Assembly: GCA_018645865.1 (NCBI GenBank)
Contig: JABGVU010000010.1
Coordinates: forward strand, 1 to 49,514
Origin: Flavobacteriales bacterium
GTDB lineage: Bacteria; Bacteroidota; Bacteroidia; Flavobacteriales; BACL11
Length of the DNA: 49,514 bases
Direction: 5' to 3'
Program-made: the position numbers and the translations under genes
Shown here: positions 1 through 8,989 of the stretch, one piece after another
Numbering within the stretch: the stretch's first letter is position 1
Layout: each line of letters opens with the position of its first letter
The notes under the pieces: generated by a model
The model's input: the letters and a program-made list of their open reading frames with translations, nothing else
Database searches by the model: none
Told to the model about the DNA's origin: nothing

Positions 1-39
1 GCCTTAGATGCTGAGCGTTTTTTAGCAAGTCAAGAATAA
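1..39 (+). CDS. trxB: Thioredoxin reductase, C-terminal end only (partial)
   Basis: The window opens inside a plus-strand frame that reads ALDAERFLASQE followed by TAA. The ALDAERFL pattern is the typical extreme C-terminus of thioredoxin-disulfide reductase, the FAD/NADPH flavoenzyme that keeps thioredoxin reduced in the cytoplasm. Only 12 residues are visible, so the call rests on that short signature. No terminator is evident before recQ, whose likely start lies 75 bases downstream. Confidence 0.7.
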   Translation, partial: ALDAERFLASQE

Positions 40-114
40 ATTATATTCTATAAGTAAGTGAAGAGCCTCAGTTTAGTTGAGACTTTTTTAGTTTATATTT
101 TGTATTTTTGGTTA

Positions 115-2019
115 ATGGAGGCAATTGATGTATTAATAAAATACTGGGGACATACACAGTTTCGCTTAAAGCAAGAAGAAATAATAAAGCAAGTAATTGA
201 AAAGAAGGATACCCTTGCTCTAATGCCAACTGGTGGCGGAAAGTCAATTTGCTATCAAATTCCTGCTTTAATGAGTGAAGGAATTTGCTTAGTCATATCC
301 CCACTTATTGCTCTAATGGACGACCAAGTTCGTTTTTTAAAATCCAAAGGAATAAAATCGGTTGCAATAACTTCAGGAATGCATTATAATGAAATTGATA
401 TTGCCCTAACTAATTGTATTTATGGAGGTGTAAAATTCTTATATTTATCTCCTGAAAGATTGCAAAATGAATTGGTGCAAACGAGAATTAAAGAAATGAA
501 CATTAACCTTATTACTGTTGATGAGGCACATTGTATTTCGGAATGGGGACATAACTTTCGCCCAACATACAGGCACATTTCTAAGATAAAAGAAATAATT
601 CCTGACACACCTATTTTAGCACTTACAGCCACTGCAACCACTAGTGTAATTGATGATATTCAAAATAACCTTGATTTTAAAGAACACAACCTTATTCAAT
701 CATCATTTATTAGAGAAAATCTCTCTTATGTTGTTGATAATGTAGAAGATAAAAAATCACGATTATTAAAATTAGTTGACAAAATAAGAAGTTCTGTTAT
801 TGTTTATGTTGGAAGTCGAAAAGCAGCTAAGGAAATTACAAATTTCTTGTTAAACAATAATTATTCTGCCAATTATTATCATGGTGGCTTAGCAGCAAAA
901 GCGCGAATCGAAAGACAAGAAAATTGGACACAAAACCAAACTAGAATTATGGTAGCTACTAATGCTTTTGGAATGGGAATAGATAAACCTGATGTTAAAT
1001 TAGTAGTACACTTAGAGCTACCCTCAACAATTGAAGCCTATTTTCAAGAAGCAGGACGAGCAGGTAGAGATGGAAAACAGGCCTATGCATTCCTTCTTGC
1101 TAATAAAGGTGATGTAAAAAAACAACAAGATTTATTAAGATTGAGATATCCATCAATTACTGAAATAAAGTCAATTTATCAGAATTTAGCAAATTACTTT
1201 CAACTAGCAGAAAATGTATTGCCTGAAGAGGCAATTTCTTTTGATATGGTAAATTTTACTGAACGTTATAAAATATCTATTCTTAAAGTGTATAACATAC
1301 TTAAATATCTTGAAAAAGAAGAACATATTAAACTTTCTGAAGCAATGCATAGTCCTTCAAAATTAATGATTAAAGTGAATAATATTGAGTTATATAAATT
1401 CCAAATTGCTAATAAATATTATGATAATTTCTTGAAACTTTTGCTACGTTCCTATTCTAATTTGTTTTATAATTATGTAATAATTAACGAACAAGAAATT
1501 GCAAAGAGATTTAATGTTAATAATAAAGAAGTTGTTCGTTTACTTAATAAATTAGTCCAATTAGAAATCGTTAAATATATTCCTAAAAACAATCGTACTC
1601 AAATTACTTATCTAAAAGCCAGAAAAGATATTGAAAAGCTATATTTTGGGGAAAAAAAATGGCTAGAAAGAAAGGGATACGAACAAGCAAAGCTTGATAA
1701 AATAACAAACTATATAAACGATAAAGAAAATTGCAGAAGCAAATTTATCTTGCATTATTTTGGTGAAAAAGGAAGCAAACAATGTGGGAGGTGTGATTTT
1801 TGCATACATAAAAAGAGAGAAAAAACAAAAGAGGATGAATATCAAAGAATTACGAATCAGTTGGCTGCAGTCTTGGAGAACAAGGAGCTTACAATTGAAG
1901 AAATCTGCACATCATTGCCTTTAATAAACGAACAACAACTCATTAATATTATTCAGTTTTTATTCGACAATGATAAAGTTGGAAAGTATGGAAATAAATA
2001 CCAATGGAAAGGAATTTAG
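115..2019 (+). CDS. recQ: ATP-dependent DNA helicase RecQ
   Basis: RecQ unwinds DNA 3'-5' during recombinational repair and fork restart. From the ATG at 115 the protein has 634 residues. Visible motifs are Walker A TGGGKS (about 39-44), DEAH (136-139), motif III TATAT (171-175), the motif VI stretch QEAGRAGRDG, and a zinc-binding region ending CGRCDFC. The C-terminus has a winged-helix-like segment but no HRDC domain that I can recognise, as in the shorter Bacteroidota RecQ paralogues. A GTG at 58 would add 19 hydrophobic residues. I prefer the ATG because the conserved helicase start (a YWG...QFR-type motif) follows it directly. The next gene, fmt, starts 42 bases after the stop. Confidence 0.93.
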   Translation: MEAIDVLIKYWGHTQFRLKQEEIIKQVIEKKDTLALMPTGGGKSICYQIPALMSEGICLVISPLIALMDDQVRFLKSKGIKSVAITSGMHYNEIDIALTNCIYGGVKFLYLSPERLQNELVQTRIKEMNINLITVDEAHCISEWGHNFRPTYRHISKIKEIIPDTPILALTATATTSVIDDIQNNLDFKEHNLIQSSFIRENLSYVVDNVEDKKSRLLKLVDKIRSSVIVYVGSRKAAKEITNFLLNNNYSANYYHGGLAAKARIERQENWTQNQTRIMVATNAFGMGIDKPDVKLVVHLELPSTIEAYFQEAGRAGRDGKQAYAFLLANKGDVKKQQDLLRLRYPSITEIKSIYQNLANYFQLAENVLPEEAISFDMVNFTERYKISILKVYNILKYLEKEEHIKLSEAMHSPSKLMIKVNNIELYKFQIANKYYDNFLKLLLRSYSNLFYNYVIINEQEIAKRFNVNNKEVVRLLNKLVQLEIVKYIPKNNRTQITYLKARKDIEKLYFGEKKWLERKGYEQAKLDKITNYINDKENCRSKFILHYFGEKGSKQCGRCDFCIHKKREKTKEDEYQRITNQLAAVLENKELTIEEICTSLPLINEQQLINIIQFLFDNDKVGKYGNKYQWKGI

Positions 2020-2061
2020 TTTTGCTAATTGGTAGTTTTGTATTCATTTAAAAAATTAAAA

Positions 2062-3042
2062 ATGAAAATTGTATTTTTTGGAACTCCTTTCTTTGCCGCA
2101 ACTAACCTGAATGCATTAATTAATGCAGGACATGATATTGTTGCAGTAATAAGCCCTCCTGACAGCAGGAAAGGAAGAGGGAAAGAATTAAAACCTTGCG
2201 CTGTAAAAGAAGTTGCAGTAGAAAACAATATCCCTGTATTACAGCCTTTAAAATTAAGATCTGAACATTTCATTACAGAATTAAAAACATTCAATGCAGA
2301 TTTATTTGTTGTAGTTGCCTTTAGGATGTTGCCCGAATCAGTTTGGAAATTACCAAAAAAAGGAACGATAAATTTACATACTTCCCTCCTGCCAAATTAC
2401 AGAGGAGCTGCACCCATTAATTGGGTGTTAATAAATGGAGAAAAAGAAACTGGAATTACTACTTTCTTTATTGATCGGCAAATAGATTCTGGAGCAATTA
2501 TTAAACAAGAAAAGATAGCATTAACGGATAAAACTACAGCTGCTGAATTGCACAATACATTAATGAACAAGGGAAGTCAGTTACTGATTAAGACTCTAGA
2601 TTCAATCAAAGAAAATTCCGTAAACCAAAATCCTCAACAACATAACTCAGTTATGCTAGAGGCTCCAAAATTAACGAAAGAACTATTAAAAATAGATTGG
2701 TCAAAACCAGCAAAAAAGATTCATAATTTAGTAAGAGGGCTATCTCCCTTTTTGAATAGTAATACAAAGTTAAAGGATATTTCTATTTGTCCTTCAGCAT
2801 GGTTTATTTTACAAGATGATAAAGGAGTTCAAAAAAGAATAAAAGTTCATTTATCGAAAGTAGTTAGCAGTAATTCTAAGAAGTTACTAAACCTTAGAAC
2901 AGACAATAAAACCTATTTACATATAATCACAACTAAACATGCAATTGCAATCCTTAATTTGCAAGTTTCAGGTAAAAACCCAATGACAATTCAGCAGTTT
3001 TTACAAGGTAATAAAATCAATGAAAATTACAGCATTTTATGA
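2062..3042 (+). CDS. fmt: Methionyl-tRNA formyltransferase
   Basis: Fmt transfers a formyl group from 10-formyl-tetrahydrofolate to Met-tRNA(fMet) for translation initiation. The 326-residue protein has the N-terminal formyltransferase domain with the family active site: Asn104 and His106 in INLH, followed by SLLPNYRGAAPIN, and Asp142 in IDSGAI. The DSRKGRGKEL stretch near residue 34 is also characteristic. The C-terminal tRNA-binding OB-like domain is present. The ATG at 2062 gives MKIVFFGTPF, the usual N-terminus. An earlier in-frame codon at 2029 would add 11 residues and is less likely. The stop overlaps the trmH start as ATGA, suggesting translational coupling. Confidence 0.95.
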   Translation: MKIVFFGTPFFAATNLNALINAGHDIVAVISPPDSRKGRGKELKPCAVKEVAVENNIPVLQPLKLRSEHFITELKTFNADLFVVVAFRMLPESVWKLPKKGTINLHTSLLPNYRGAAPINWVLINGEKETGITTFFIDRQIDSGAIIKQEKIALTDKTTAAELHNTLMNKGSQLLIKTLDSIKENSVNQNPQQHNSVMLEAPKLTKELLKIDWSKPAKKIHNLVRGLSPFLNSNTKLKDISICPSAWFILQDDKGVQKRIKVHLSKVVSSNSKKLLNLRTDNKTYLHIITTKHAIAILNLQVSGKNPMTIQQFLQGNKINENYSIL

Positions 3043-3731
3043 GTAAACTAAGGCATGATTTAGTACAGTACTTAAAAGAGTTTATAGTGGAAGAAAGGCG
3101 TGAGCTGTTTGAGGAAAAAATTAAGCAAAGAACAAAACACATTACGGTTGTGCTCGAAAATGTATTTCAAGGAAGAAATATATCTGCCTCTATTCGTTCA
3201 GCTGATTGCTTTGGTGTGCAAGATGTGCATGTAATTGAAAATGATAATATCTTTAATGATGATCCGGAAGTTTCAATGGGTGCAGATAAATGGGTAAGTA
3301 CAACAAGATATAATCAAGAAAAAAACAATACAGCTAAAGCAATTAAAAAACTAAAAGCTGATGGATATCAAATTATTGCTACTACCCCACACAATACAGA
3401 TTGTGATTTGTATGATATTAAAATTATCGATCAAAAAATCGCTTTAATTTTTGGATCTGAAGTTAAAGGCTGTAGTGAACAAACCTTAAAGCTTGCTGAC
3501 AGACGAATGAGAATTCCTATGTATGGATTTACTGAAAGTTTTAATATATCTGTTTCTGTTTCTCTATGCTTACAACACCTTATTTATAAGATGAGAAATT
3601 CAGCTGTTAACTGGAGAATGAACCAAGAGCAGCAGGATAAAACCTTATTAAAATGGTTAAGAAATAGCATTAAATCATCTACCCAAATTGAAGAAAAATA
3701 CTTGAAATTTCAATCTAAAAAATCATCATAA
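3039..3731 (+). CDS. trmH: SpoU/TrmH-family tRNA 2'-O-methyltransferase
   Basis: This 230-residue protein is a SPOUT-class methyltransferase and resembles TrmH, which methylates the 2'-hydroxyl of G18 in tRNA using S-adenosylmethionine. Motif 1 is NISASIRSAD with Arg53, motif 2 is FGSEVKG (about 138-144), and motif 3 is FTESFNISVS (164-173), which forms the knotted cofactor site. The basic N- and C-terminal helices flanking the fold fit TrmH better than the RlmB type. It overlaps the fmt stop by 4 bases. Substrate specificity is inferred from family resemblance only. A second SpoU gene at 44100-44822 is of a different subtype. Confidence 0.85.
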   Translation: MSKLRHDLVQYLKEFIVEERRELFEEKIKQRTKHITVVLENVFQGRNISASIRSADCFGVQDVHVIENDNIFNDDPEVSMGADKWVSTTRYNQEKNNTAKAIKKLKADGYQIIATTPHNTDCDLYDIKIIDQKIALIFGSEVKGCSEQTLKLADRRMRIPMYGFTESFNISVSVSLCLQHLIYKMRNSAVNWRMNQEQQDKTLLKWLRNSIKSSTQIEEKYLKFQSKKSS

Positions 3732-3851
3732 ATTATGAAAAAAGAGATGGAAATTTAAGAAGAAGGAAGATTTTCGATTGGAGTTATGTATTGTTAATCT
3801 AAAAGTAAACTGCTTTTAAATTTGTTATATGAAAGCATTCAAAAAGAAATA

Positions 3852-3890
3852 ATGAAAAAGGTTAGCGCTTAAGTTACTAACCTTTTTCAT
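3852..3890. terminator. Bidirectional hairpin terminator between trmH and the polysaccharide operon
   Basis: Bases 3852-3865 and 3877-3890 form a perfect 14-bp inverted repeat around an 11-base loop. The arms carry A-runs and T-runs on both strands, so the hairpin can end transcription arriving from trmH on the plus strand and from wzx on the minus strand. The wzx stop codon lies immediately beside it at 3892-3894. Confidence 0.8.
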
Positions 3891-3891
3891 T

Positions 3892-5337
3892 TTATAAAAT
3901 TTCTTTTACTATTTTCTTAAACGGTTTAAAAAGTAATCCAAAATAACAAATATAAACTAAAATTGGAACTGAAATAAAATGAAATATTTGAAAAACCAAT
4001 TCTTGATTAATTGCAAAATACATTGCAATAATAGTTAACCCAAATAGAAAAAATAACTCTTTACTAAAAGGAGATATTTGTAAATATTTTCCAATATAAA
4101 TTAGCTGAGCTCCATTAATAAAAAGCATAAAAACAACATAAAGAACCACAACTGATAATAATCCAATTATAGGAATGAACCATAAAGAAAGAAAAAATAA
4201 TAATATTCCTCTAATCAATTGAAGTTTTAAATTTTGATTTTCTAAGCCTGCCATCACCATAAAAGTACCTGAACTACCAGCTGCTAAGGATAACATACCT
4301 CCAACAAGCATATAAAATAAATATTTCTTATATATTAACATCTCAACAGTATACAGTGCTAAGATTTCATCAGAGAAAATAGCAATAATTACAGCTAAAG
4401 GAACCGCAAAGAGATTAAGAAGAAAAGTTATTTTTTTATACAAATCATTCATTTCTATGAATTTCTTTTCATGATATAATTTTGAAATTGCTGGAGCAAA
4501 TATTTTATTCAAATTTATTAATAGAAATGTAGTTAGCCCTGTTAATGTTAGTAAAATATTATATGCTCCAACATCAGTTGAAGGAAGTTTAATGCTAATA
4601 ATAAAACTTAATACATGTGTCGAAATGAACAATACAACAGAGTTATAAAACATCCTTCTGCCATAGTTCACCATTTTAGTATCTAAAGTTACTACTTTAG
4701 TATCTGATTTTACAAATACAGAAAATTCATTTTTATTAAACAAATACAATAGGATAGATAACACCAATATTTGTGTAAAAACCTCCAGCAATATAAAATG
4801 AGCAATATCATCCGTAAATTGAAAAATAATAAACGTTAAAATAGCACGTACAGTAACATTGACTAATGTGCCATAAAGAACTATCTCCTTTATCTTTAAC
4901 ACTGATCTATACAAAGAGATTACGACTCCAAATAACATACTTATAGGCACATTTATACACATTATAAATAATAACCAATTTAAATCACTAATGTCACTAT
5001 ATACAAAATGGTTAATGGATGATGAGAAAAAATAAATAACGCCTAAATAAATACTTCCAACAATAAAAGCATATCTAATAAATATACTTGCAATTTTACT
5101 GGCTTTATCTTTGTTGTTTTCAACAAAATTAGGTATAAATTTTATTATAACATAAGGTATTCCTATTGATAAGAAGGTTTCAGAAATTGAACTAAATGTA
5201 TGCACAGTAACATATTTTCCCCAAGCATCTAAACCAACAATATCTATTAAATAAATTTTAACAAAAAAACCTATAGAAAATCCAAATATTGCACCAAATA
5301 TACCCCAATTTGCCTGTCTTAATATTAATTTAAGCAT
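3892..5337 (-). CDS. wzx: Wzx-like polysaccharide flippase (MOP superfamily)
   Basis: The 481-residue protein is almost entirely hydrophobic, with about 12-14 predicted membrane segments, and begins with an amphipathic stretch like other O-antigen or capsule flippases. Such proteins move undecaprenyl-linked oligosaccharides across the inner membrane. No catalytic motif is expected, so the call rests on topology, size and position as the last gene of a polysaccharide operon that begins with wza and wzc. Its start overlaps the end of the upstream HprK-like gene by 13 bases, and a strong hairpin follows the stop. No Wzy polymerase was found next to it, which is unusual for a Wzx-type locus. Confidence 0.8.
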   Translation of the reverse strand: MLKLILRQANWGIFGAIFGFSIGFFVKIYLIDIVGLDAWGKYVTVHTFSSISETFLSIGIPYVIIKFIPNFVENNKDKASKIASIFIRYAFIVGSIYLGVIYFFSSSINHFVYSDISDLNWLLFIMCINVPISMLFGVVISLYRSVLKIKEIVLYGTLVNVTVRAILTFIIFQFTDDIAHFILLEVFTQILVLSILLYLFNKNEFSVFVKSDTKVVTLDTKMVNYGRRMFYNSVVLFISTHVLSFIISIKLPSTDVGAYNILLTLTGLTTFLLINLNKIFAPAISKLYHEKKFIEMNDLYKKITFLLNLFAVPLAVIIAIFSDEILALYTVEMLIYKKYLFYMLVGGMLSLAAGSSGTFMVMAGLENQNLKLQLIRGILLFFLSLWFIPIIGLLSVVVLYVVFMLFINGAQLIYIGKYLQISPFSKELFFLFGLTIIAMYFAINQELVFQIFHFISVPILVYICYFGLLFKPFKKIVKEIL

Positions 5338-6428
5338 CCTTCACTTTTTAAAAAATCATATAAGTCATTTGGGTTTGACATATAAGGAACAAAAACTAAT
5401 TTTAAAGATACATTCTTAAATACAGAAGTAAAGACATCCTCAGATGCCGCATATATTTTAGCTGTTGACTGAAATGGAGAAAAAGGTAAAGAGGCTAAAG
5501 TATTGAGCTTATGATTTGCTAAAAATAATTCATTAATTAAAATAGAAATCGTAAAATTCATTAACTCTTCAATAGTAATATTCTTTATTTCATATGTATC
5601 TTTATCATGATTACATAAGTGAATAATACTTTTTATTTTTGATTTTTCACTGATACTATCAAACAAATCATTTGGTGATATCCTATAAGTCAATCTATTA
5701 TCTTTCAGAAATTTCCATTGTAATTTCTGCATTCTACTCATTAATAAGCTTAATCTAGCAGTAAGAAAACTATAAAAATTTAAATGATATGGCTTAACAC
5801 TTAAGCACCTGCCTTGATAATAACTTTCAGCTTGATCAGAAATAATAGTTAAATCATCTGCTATAAATTTAAAATTACCGTCTTGTGATAATTTAAATAA
5901 TAAAGAGCTTTTCCCAACACCTGAATCAGCAGTAAATAAAATAGAATTCCCATTTATCTCAATAGCAGAAGCATGTACATAACTGCAATTATTTTCAATA
6001 TTCCAAATTTGAGTAAATAATAGAAAAATACGATAGTAAAAAGTTGAAATTTGAAGTTCAATATTATTCTTAAATGCTTTGTTAAAAATTCTTAATGAAG
6101 ACTTTAATGTTTCATTATCAGAAATATTAATATATACCTTAAACTTATTTGAATTATTAATTAAAAAATCAAGGTCAGTATCTTTAAAATGAGTTTGATT
6201 TTCACCAATTTTAACATCTTTTACTCTAATAAATTCCTTATCGACAATAAAAGATTTTATATTATCAGTAAAAATGAATTCTAATGCAATACACTTAGCA
6301 CTACAACTAATGAATCCTTTAAACACATCCTTTAATGCAATCTCAATTTTTTGTTGTAAATCTTTATTTTCTATTGCAGAAACCGAAAGAGAAAAGGCTA
6401 CATCTTGATGTTTAAATATTAGTGACAT
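5325..6428 (-). CDS. HPr kinase-like (HprK-fold) protein in a polysaccharide operon
   Basis: This 367-residue protein has a P-loop region resembling the catalytic domain of HPr kinase/phosphorylase. It has His152 in YVHAS, Walker A ADSGVGKS at 167-174, and a downstream FIADDL with paired Asp191-Asp192. The corresponding HprK elements are the catalytic His, GDSGxGKS and VADD. The N-terminal 140 residues do not resemble the HprK N-domain. No HPr gene is present, so a sugar-phosphotransferase role is unlikely. HprK-like kinases are known from modification clusters, including some lasso-peptide clusters, where they phosphorylate non-HPr substrates. It directly abuts a nucleotidyltransferase-like gene (6428/6429) and overlaps wzx. 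The substrate is unknown; a glycan or lipid-linked intermediate is my inference. Confidence 0.65.
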   Translation of the reverse strand: MSLIFKHQDVAFSLSVSAIENKDLQQKIEIALKDVFKGFISCSAKCIALEFIFTDNIKSFIVDKEFIRVKDVKIGENQTHFKDTDLDFLINNSNKFKVYINISDNETLKSSLRIFNKAFKNNIELQISTFYYRIFLLFTQIWNIENNCSYVHASAIEINGNSILFTADSGVGKSSLLFKLSQDGNFKFIADDLTIISDQAESYYQGRCLSVKPYHLNFYSFLTARLSLLMSRMQKLQWKFLKDNRLTYRISPNDLFDSISEKSKIKSIIHLCNHDKDTYEIKNITIEELMNFTISILINELFLANHKLNTLASLPFSPFQSTAKIYAASEDVFTSVFKNVSLKLVFVPYMSNPNDLYDFLKSEGCLN

Positions 6429-7025
6429 TTAAAATACTCTAGATTTTATCATTTTTACAAAATTACCATTTATTAATAACATGTTCAACTTACATTTTTT
6501 AATAAATGTGCTTTTAACATTAAAGTTTGAATTTGAGATGTTTACTAAAAGTTCATAGGCTAATTTTTTACCAATTATCTTTCTTAAACACTCCTCTACT
6601 TCATTAGGAATTGAGTTATTAAAGTATTTTTTTAGTCGATATTGATGACGATTATGATATTTAGAGAACTTAAGTAAAGGATCAATAATTTGATAAATTA
6701 TATATGCTAATTCTGACACCTCAGTATTTAAAAAATCCTGATTATCAATTTCAAGGAAATGATAATATCCTACATTAAGAGTCTTGAAATACAAATCAAT
6801 TCGTAAATTATTTTCAATATCCAAAAATGAATTATCACCAAGGTATCTATAATTATCATCCTCTATAAGGAAATCAAATACTTCATTCTTTTTGCAATTC
6901 AAGACAATATCTAAATCATTTTTAAAACCCTCTTTTTCAGTCGAGTACGATTCCTTATCATACGTGCCTTTTAATATCGCAAATGCAATACTTTTTTGCT
7001 CTAAAAAATTAATTATATTAGTCAT
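6429..7025 (-). CDS. Nucleotidyltransferase-like protein, function unknown
   Basis: The 198-residue protein has the pattern FAILKG, then NDLDIVLN about 20 residues later, then LRIDLYF. This matches the layout of the poorly characterised NTP_transf_5-type nucleotidyltransferases, in which acidic residues of DLDI and RIDL would bind metal. I see no canonical GS motif, so catalysis is not assured. The C-terminal half is helical and basic. It overlaps the upstream glycosyltransferase by 8 bases and abuts the HprK-like gene with no gap, so the two are probably co-translated. Pairs of HprK-like and nucleotidyltransferase-like proteins also occur in some peptide-modification clusters. Its role here is unknown. 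Confidence 0.5.
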   Translation of the reverse strand: MTNIINFLEQKSIAFAILKGTYDKESYSTEKEGFKNDLDIVLNCKKNEVFDFLIEDDNYRYLGDNSFLDIENNLRIDLYFKTLNVGYYHFLEIDNQDFLNTEVSELAYIIYQIIDPLLKFSKYHNRHQYRLKKYFNNSIPNEVEECLRKIIGKKLAYELLVNISNSNFNVKSTFIKKCKLNMLLINGNFVKMIKSRVF

Positions 7026-8157
7026 CTGATTTAAATAATAAATAATTTATAAACTCTTTAATTGTATTTTTAATATCATACTTCTCATCAAAAGGGTAAT
7101 TTATTTTTCTGTTATACGCTATCAATATTTTTTCCTTTAATGACTCAGCAGATTGTTTCTCAGCCAAAATATTTTTTCTTTCTTTATCAGATATTAGCTC
7201 AGATATACCTTGACCTTCAATTCCTATAAAAGGAGTATTAGTAGCCCAAGACTCTAAATAAACACAACCTAAAGCCTCATAATATGAAGGTAAAACAAAT
7301 AAATCAATACGATTATAAAAATCATTCAATTTTTCGTGAGCAATTTCTTTTTCAAAAGCAATATATTTTGAGAGACTATTTTCAACTACATATTTTTTGC
7401 AAAATTGAAGAGTTGGCCCAGATCCAATCAATCTTAATTTTATTTTATTTCCATCTTCTAATATTTTTTGAATTGACTTTATCAGAGTTATTTGATCTTT
7501 AATTTCCCAAAAATTAGCAACACATCCAATTGTAAAAATATCAGTTTCTGTAATTTCTTTTTTAAAGAATTTTGATGTATTTACTCCATTATATAATACA
7601 AATTCATTTTTAGGATTGTAGGTTTTGAAATTTCTAAGTTGTTGCAGAACTAAATCAGAAACTCCAATATTTATGTCAGCATTATTAAGATATTTTATGG
7701 TATTTCTAATTAAAAATCTTTTTTGGATATTTTTAATAAATTTATTTCTTCCATTCGTTAACTGAAGAACATCTAAACCATGATGCTGAATTATTTTATA
7801 ACATTCTAAATCCTCTACCAAATATAAAGATGGATAAGAAACATGAGAGTGTGAAAATTTAATATTTTCTATATTATTATGTTTTAAAAAGAGTCTAAAT
7901 CTCATTTTATTAATGAAATTAAAAAATCCAGGGAAAATAAAACATGGAAAATCAATAACTTTAAATATTTTAACTTGAAAATTCTTAAAAAGATAATCCT
8001 TTTCATTTGATAAAATAGAAACAATTTTAACTAACTTAATATTAAAATTAGATTGCTTTCTAATCTCATTTAACTGATCAAAAATATAACTTCCTACATG
8101 ACATTCGTTAGATGGGAAAAATGGCGTGACAACTAGATATGTATTGCTCTTAATCAA
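7018..8157 (-). CDS. Glycosyltransferase family 4 (GT-B), TTG start
   Basis: The 379-residue protein has the two-domain GT-B layout of family 4 glycosyltransferases, cytoplasmic or membrane-associated enzymes that add a sugar to a lipid-linked glycan. The N-terminal half begins with the strand YLVVTPFFPS. The C-terminal nucleotide-sugar domain contains IGCVANFWEIKDQ, LRLIGSGP and the E-x7-E element EALGCVYLE near residue 295. The frame starts with TTG at 8155-8157 directly after an in-frame TAA, and no ATG lies near the start, so TTG initiation is the most economical reading. It overlaps the sulfotransferase stop by 8 bases. Donor and acceptor cannot be assigned. Confidence 0.8.
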   Translation of the reverse strand: MIKSNTYLVVTPFFPSNECHVGSYIFDQLNEIRKQSNFNIKLVKIVSILSNEKDYLFKNFQVKIFKVIDFPCFIFPGFFNFINKMRFRLFLKHNNIENIKFSHSHVSYPSLYLVEDLECYKIIQHHGLDVLQLTNGRNKFIKNIQKRFLIRNTIKYLNNADINIGVSDLVLQQLRNFKTYNPKNEFVLYNGVNTSKFFKKEITETDIFTIGCVANFWEIKDQITLIKSIQKILEDGNKIKLRLIGSGPTLQFCKKYVVENSLSKYIAFEKEIAHEKLNDFYNRIDLFVLPSYYEALGCVYLESWATNTPFIGIEGQGISELISDKERKNILAEKQSAESLKEKILIAYNRKINYPFDEKYDIKNTIKEFINYLLFKSDD

Positions 8158-8989
8158 TTAAGTTAGGATATATCTTCTTGAAATCAGGGAATTTATTTAA
8201 TACAAAATCAATTGTTTCTTCTTGAAGTTCATGATAAAACTGAGATTCCTCTCCTGATCTAGTAAATTCTCCATTAAAACTTCCATCTTTTGGACCATTA
8301 CCATACATTTGATTCTTTTTAGCACCCATTTTCTTTATTTTCTTAAAAGATGAAATATCAATAGTTTTTTTCATTAACTTCACATCAAAATCCCAGTCTA
8401 GAAATTCTAATAGTTTAATAAAAACTGCTTCTGTATCTTGTTTTATTTCCGTGTAATTTATCACAAAATCAGCATGTTTTATTGATGTATTATAAAAATT
8501 AATCCAGGAATTTATCTTATACAGAACATAAAAATCGATATCATGTAATTTCTCTCTAATATTTTGAGAATCATCTAAAAATGGAACTTTTCTATTTTTA
8601 TAAAAATAATAAGAAGAAATTAATGTATCTAATGGATTTCTATGGATAAAAATTCTTTTATCAAATAGATTATATGATTTTTTGTATATTTTATGTGTTC
8701 TATAAATAAAAGGAAAACCATTTTCAGGTAAAAAAGTAGTACCTCTGTCCATTATATTATTCTGTAAAGCATTTAATCTATCATAAGAAACTGTTTGTTC
8801 TTCATCAGGATGTAATAATAAGTTTCTATAATTATAAATTAGAAAACGTGTCCAAGTATTTCCGCTTTTAGGATATCCAAAAAGTAGTATTTTTAATTCT
8901 TTTCTATTATTAAAGAATTTTTTAAGAGTCTGGTGATTATTAACCCAATAGTACTTATCCTTTATCCAGTTTATCATCTTAAATTGCAT
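8150..8989 (-). CDS. Sulfotransferase (PAPS-dependent, Sulfotransfer_1 type)
   Basis: From the ATG at 8989 the protein has 279 residues. The 5'-phosphosulfate loop is GYPKSGNTW (38-46), and the 3'-phosphate element is IFIHRNPLDTLISSYY with Arg117 and the following serines. These are the two PAPS-binding signatures of cytosolic-type sulfotransferases. In this operon the acceptor is most likely a sugar hydroxyl of the exported glycan (inference). An ATG five codons earlier (9004) is possible, but a GGGAG sequence sits 8 bases before the 8989 ATG, which favours the shorter form. The gene lies between two glycosyltransferases and overlaps both. Confidence 0.85.
   Translation of the reverse strand: MQFKMINWIKDKYYWVNNHQTLKKFFNNRKELKILLFGYPKSGNTWTRFLIYNYRNLLLHPDEEQTVSYDRLNALQNNIMDRGTTFLPENGFPFIYRTHKIYKKSYNLFDKRIFIHRNPLDTLISSYYFYKNRKVPFLDDSQNIREKLHDIDFYVLYKINSWINFYNTSIKHADFVINYTEIKQDTEAVFIKLLEFLDWDFDVKLMKKTIDISSFKKIKKMGAKKNQMYGNGPKDGSFNGEFTRSGEESQFYHELQEETIDFVLNKFPDFKKIYPNLID

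Noticed and set aside
58-114. GTG start giving recQ a hydrophobic 19-residue extension
   Set aside because: The extension has no counterpart in RecQ proteins, and the family motif follows directly after the ATG at 115. A TATTTTTG sequence at 103-110 would also lie inside the extended gene; I did not call it as a promoter because its nearest upstream TTG has a 23-base spacer.
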